Assembly (NCBI RefSeq): GCF_030867145.1
Contig: NC_134454.1
Span: forward strand, 52,741,830-52,805,829
Source of the DNA: Opisthocomus hoazin
Lineage: Eukaryota; Chordata; Aves; Opisthocomiformes; Opisthocomidae
Direction of reading: 5' to 3'
Length of the DNA: 64,000 bases
Positions 60,992 through 64,000 of the stretch are shown piece by piece. Every line of letters starts with the position of its first letter. Position 1 is the first letter of the stretch. The notes below the pieces were generated by a model, which did no database searches, was not told the origin of the DNA, and saw nothing but the letters and a program-made list of their open reading frames with translations. A program made the position numbers and the translations under genes.

Positions 60992-63039
60992 AGGACGGGA
61001 CTGGCAGCTAGACAAGGTCAACCCACTGCATGCTCACGGAAAGAAGCGACAGAAATCCACAGAAGTCCAAAATCCTAACTTTCATTCCCTCCTTCTTGTA
61101 AGGAACATCAGATTTCACAAAACGCCAAGCTGATGTCCAACCTGATGACCTATTCAACAGTGTCTCAATTAAACCAAGCAATGTATTCTATCTGACTTTT
61201 CTTTTAATAATATTTTTTTTATAAACCCATTTGCAGTTTGTAAAGGCCAACAAGTTTATTAAGAATTATTTTCATGTAGGTTGTTATGTTGTTATGTTTT
61301 GAGTGTCTTTTCATTAGCACTGTAAAGAAACACTGGTGCAACTTGCAAACCACTGTATTATATATTCACCCAACTAGAGCAAACTAACAATCTCCTTGAC
61401 TAAAACCCACATACTTGTCCTTACTCCAATACATGGTACCTGGTGCACTGAAGTTAAGCCAGTATACTAAAATTCTATAAATAAATGTTACCCAGTTTGC
61501 AAGAGGAAATCACCTTCCTCTTCAAATCCATTCCTAAACAGTTCTATGTTTCTGCATTTCTTTGAACAAGTGTTTGTTATTCTGTGACTATACATTATTT
61601 CAGCATGAGGAAAAACAAACCACAAAAACAAGCAAACAAACAAAGCACTTCCAAAAAGCTTCAGCTGGTAAAATATGGTTTCTAGGGCACCTCAGAGTAA
61701 CTTGCTAGTAACTTTTGCACCTAATAGACTGACAGATCCCTGCACATGATTCTGTCTGCAAATATCTCATCGCAGAAACGTGTCTCAGGTCCTGCAATTG
61801 AAGCAGGTGGACAAAAAAAAGAAACTGCAGTGACCACCCAGTTGATCTGAAGAGCACAGACTGAGAACACAAAGGTAACAGAACTTCCTCTGCATCCATT
61901 TGCTTCAAAGAGTTTAACTACCTTTCTCCTCTCCCCTTGGGAGCCCCTCCTGCCCTATGCTACCTAGTCACCTGGTACTAATGACATTGCCAGATATGTC
62001 TGTAACAGAACAGAAATATTTAGTTTCTAGGAGACTGCTGAAGTAGTCAGAGACACAGGTGGCTCCCTCTCCAATTCCCTAGTCAGGTGTGAAGACCCAA
62101 GCAAGAGAGATGCATAATTGGAAATGAACACATGGCTGCACAAACAGCATCAGCAGTAGGGTTTTAATTTCCTCAACTGAGAGAGCCTGTTTGGCAAACG
62201 AAGGATGACCCAAAAAGCAGACCTGGAGAAGCTGTTCAGAATATTAGCTCAGCAACAGCAAAAAGGTGTTAAAGTGGTTTTTGAGGGAACTAATGGTAAA
62301 AGTCCTTATGGATTAAGACAACAGTCACTTTGCCTTTGAACTAGACTCTAGAAAGCAGTTGGGAATAGCAACAGGGTTATGGAAGAAACAAAGACAGAAT
62401 GTCAAAAGACAGTTCCCTAAACACCAATCCTGTCCACACAAATGCCAAAAATACCAAACCATCTCAGAAGTTCTGCACTATGTCCTACACAGCACCACTA
62501 AACTCTGAAGGACAACCAAAACCAACCGGAACAGAAACACAGAAGGTGACAGCTTGTTTATGAAGGACAACCATGGCAAGGAGAAAAGAGTAACAAGGTT
62601 CTATATTGCACTTCAAGCATAGTGCACCCATACTGAAAATTCAAGAAAAGTTACGAGAGTGGACTGAAGTTAAGATGAAAGGCAGGGAAGAAAACAACAA
62701 AGGCAATATTATAGGCGAAAGATTCTCAAATTCTGAAGCAAATACAGGCATTTTTTCTTAACTAGTTATCTCAACTACCCGAAAGACAGCCTATGATGGT
62801 AAAATACACAAATTCATTAGCTCAGGCACGTGGTGAGAAAGCAGTGCAACACAGTTACGAGAAGTATGCAAGGATCTGTGTTGCTTAAGAAAGTGGAGAA
62901 GGTTATCAGGAAAGGACATTTTATTCTGACTAAATGCAGAGGAATTAGTGTTGAAAATTGAGATGTGATAAATAATTCTGTCACAATCAGAAAAAAATGA
63001 AGTTTAGCATTGTAAGAACAGCATGACTCTGAGTGCAAC

Positions 63040-63170
63040 AGGATGAGGATAAGGGACTTGGGAGAGGCACCAGAGAAGAACAAATGACAAGATGATTAGA
63101 ATACCAGGCCTCTGAGAAAAGACTGAAGGAAATGAGTCTGTTTATCCTCCTGTGAAAAAAAAATCAGCCT
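63040..63170 (+). mobile_element. Probable ancient CR1 LINE fragment
   Basis: GGCACCAGAGAAGAACAAAT, ACAAGATGATTAGAATACCA, GAGAAAAGACTGAAGGAAAT and GAGTCTGTTTATCCT line up with the CR1 segment encoding [20 protein letters not shown] / ELGLFSL, with many substitutions. The boundaries are vague. Confidence 0.5.
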
Positions 63171-63209
63171 AAAAAGGCAATTAAAAATACTGAGATCAGA
63201 TATTAGAAA

Positions 63210-63300
63210 ACTACAACAAAAAAACAAAACAAAGCAAACAAAAACAAAACAAAGCAAACAAAAAAAACAAAACAAAGCAAACAAAAACCCAACACAAACA
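63210..63300. repeat. (CAAAA)n / CAAAG-type simple repeat
   Basis: About 90 bp of AACAAAACAAAGCAAACAAA units, repeated three times with small length changes, just after the probable CR1 fragment. Confidence 0.8.
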
Positions 63301-64000
63301 TATAATTGTAACTTCAAAGGATAATGGAAGTTTTAAAACTGATTAGTTTTCGAGACTATGGAATCTCTTGTATCGTCATTCGGAGACCTAAGAAGAGATT
63401 ACAAAAATATCTAATCAAGGATGATTTTAAGTGATTCATCATACCTATATAAAGAGGAATGAATTAGATTCATGTCTGGAAAAACCTTCTAGCCCTATAC
63501 TTCCACATCAGTGATATGTGGATTTCACAGCAGTAAGTTTTTCTTGTTTATTAACACATTTCTAGTCTTCTTTAAGGCAAAGGAATTGTGAGCAGGAAGT
63601 CAAACTGGAGCACAAGGCCTCACAATAACTGAGGCCCCAGTAAGGAACCGTGACAGCCCACAGCAGAAATGTGAAAAACAAATTACTTTGGTGCTCTGGC
63701 ATGCGCTCTAGCACATACGGTAAGAACCTGACCATGATGAATTGGATCTAGGCAGAGATCTGGGGCTAAAAGAGAATAATTATAGCTAGTAACTGAAAAA
63801 TATAAACCAAATCCAACCACTCTAAGCTGGTAGGAATAGGTGAATTTTGGGCTGCCAAGCCACTCATACCAAGGCAACCCTGTTGATAACAGTACATAAA
63901 GCTTACGTTGCCTGTATGAACAATATGAAATCTGTGTATGGATGTAGCAAAACTGGGACGAATGTCAAAAAAGTAATTATGAAAAGGCTATTTACAGATG

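Larger units (their letters stand above)
43360..64000 (-). other. APBA1: APBA1 intron 1 (3' part; continues past the window)
   Basis: Everything upstream of the exon 2 acceptor lacks further recognisable APBA1 coding sequence. It contains four CR1 pieces (47350, 50858, 58375 and ~63040), a G27 run, a CAAAA-type repeat, an 11-bp-stem hairpin and some unassigned open frames. There is no CpG island, so the promoter and exon 1 are outside. An independent nested noncoding gene cannot be excluded. Confidence 0.7.

Noticed and set aside
43306-64000. Search for the APBA1 promoter or first exon in the right part of the window
   Set aside because: No CpG island, GC-box cluster or plausible leader exon with a donor was seen; the G27 run near 60965 is a homopolymer, not a CpG island.
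1-64000. tRNA, rRNA, CRISPR, operon or prokaryotic features
   Set aside because: No cloverleaf, repeat-spacer array or dense coding arrangement is present; the window is plainly vertebrate nuclear DNA.

Overview
The window is a stretch of bird (avian-type) nuclear genome dominated by one large protein gene read on the minus strand: APBA1 (X11-alpha/Mint1), the neuronal scaffold that links APP, Munc18-1 and CASK. All twelve coding exons can be placed with canonical AG/GT boundaries and consistent phases. Together they give 2,472 nt (823 codons plus stop), running from the ATG at 43306 down to the TGA at 6652. The repeats are CR1 non-LTR retrotransposon fragments, some with the ATTCTRTG octamer tail typical of birds and other sauropsids. 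The compact introns (0.6-11 kb) and the absence of recognisable SINEs also fit a bird. APBA1 is Z-linked in chicken, so a Z origin is likely, but that is inference.

Layout from the low coordinates upward, which is 3' to 5' for the gene: 1-~3150 downstream flank with no gene seen; ~3150-6651 probable long 3' UTR with Pumilio-type motifs, a strong G-run cluster and a CA/Z-DNA-like tract; 6652-6723 last exon (C-terminal PVYI tail); 8118-9010 the two PDZ2 exons; 13268-13480 PDZ1; 14302-18782 most of the PTB domain; 19885-19917 a 33-nt microexon inside the PTB; 25431-25576 start of the PTB; 28467-28506 and 31266-31367 short linker exons; 42155-43359 the large exon with the N-terminal half, the start codon and 53 nt of 5' UTR; 43360-64000 the 3' part of intron 1. 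The noncoding first exon and the promoter lie beyond the right edge.

The protein parts work together as an adaptor. The disordered acidic N-terminus carries the Munc18-1-binding region and an IWV CASK-binding motif. The PTB domain binds the APP cytoplasmic tail. The tandem PDZ domains bind channel and receptor C-termini, with the protein's own C-terminal PVYI able to dock on them. Between the exons I recognise nine CR1 pieces in both orientations (one with a nearly 300-codon open reading frame, one pair forming an inverted repeat), several homopolymer or simple-repeat tracts, a TAAT-rich candidate regulatory cluster, and a few open reading frames or GC-richer patches that I cannot assign. I found no tRNA, rRNA, CRISPR or bacterial feature, and nothing I could defend as an entirely new gene system.
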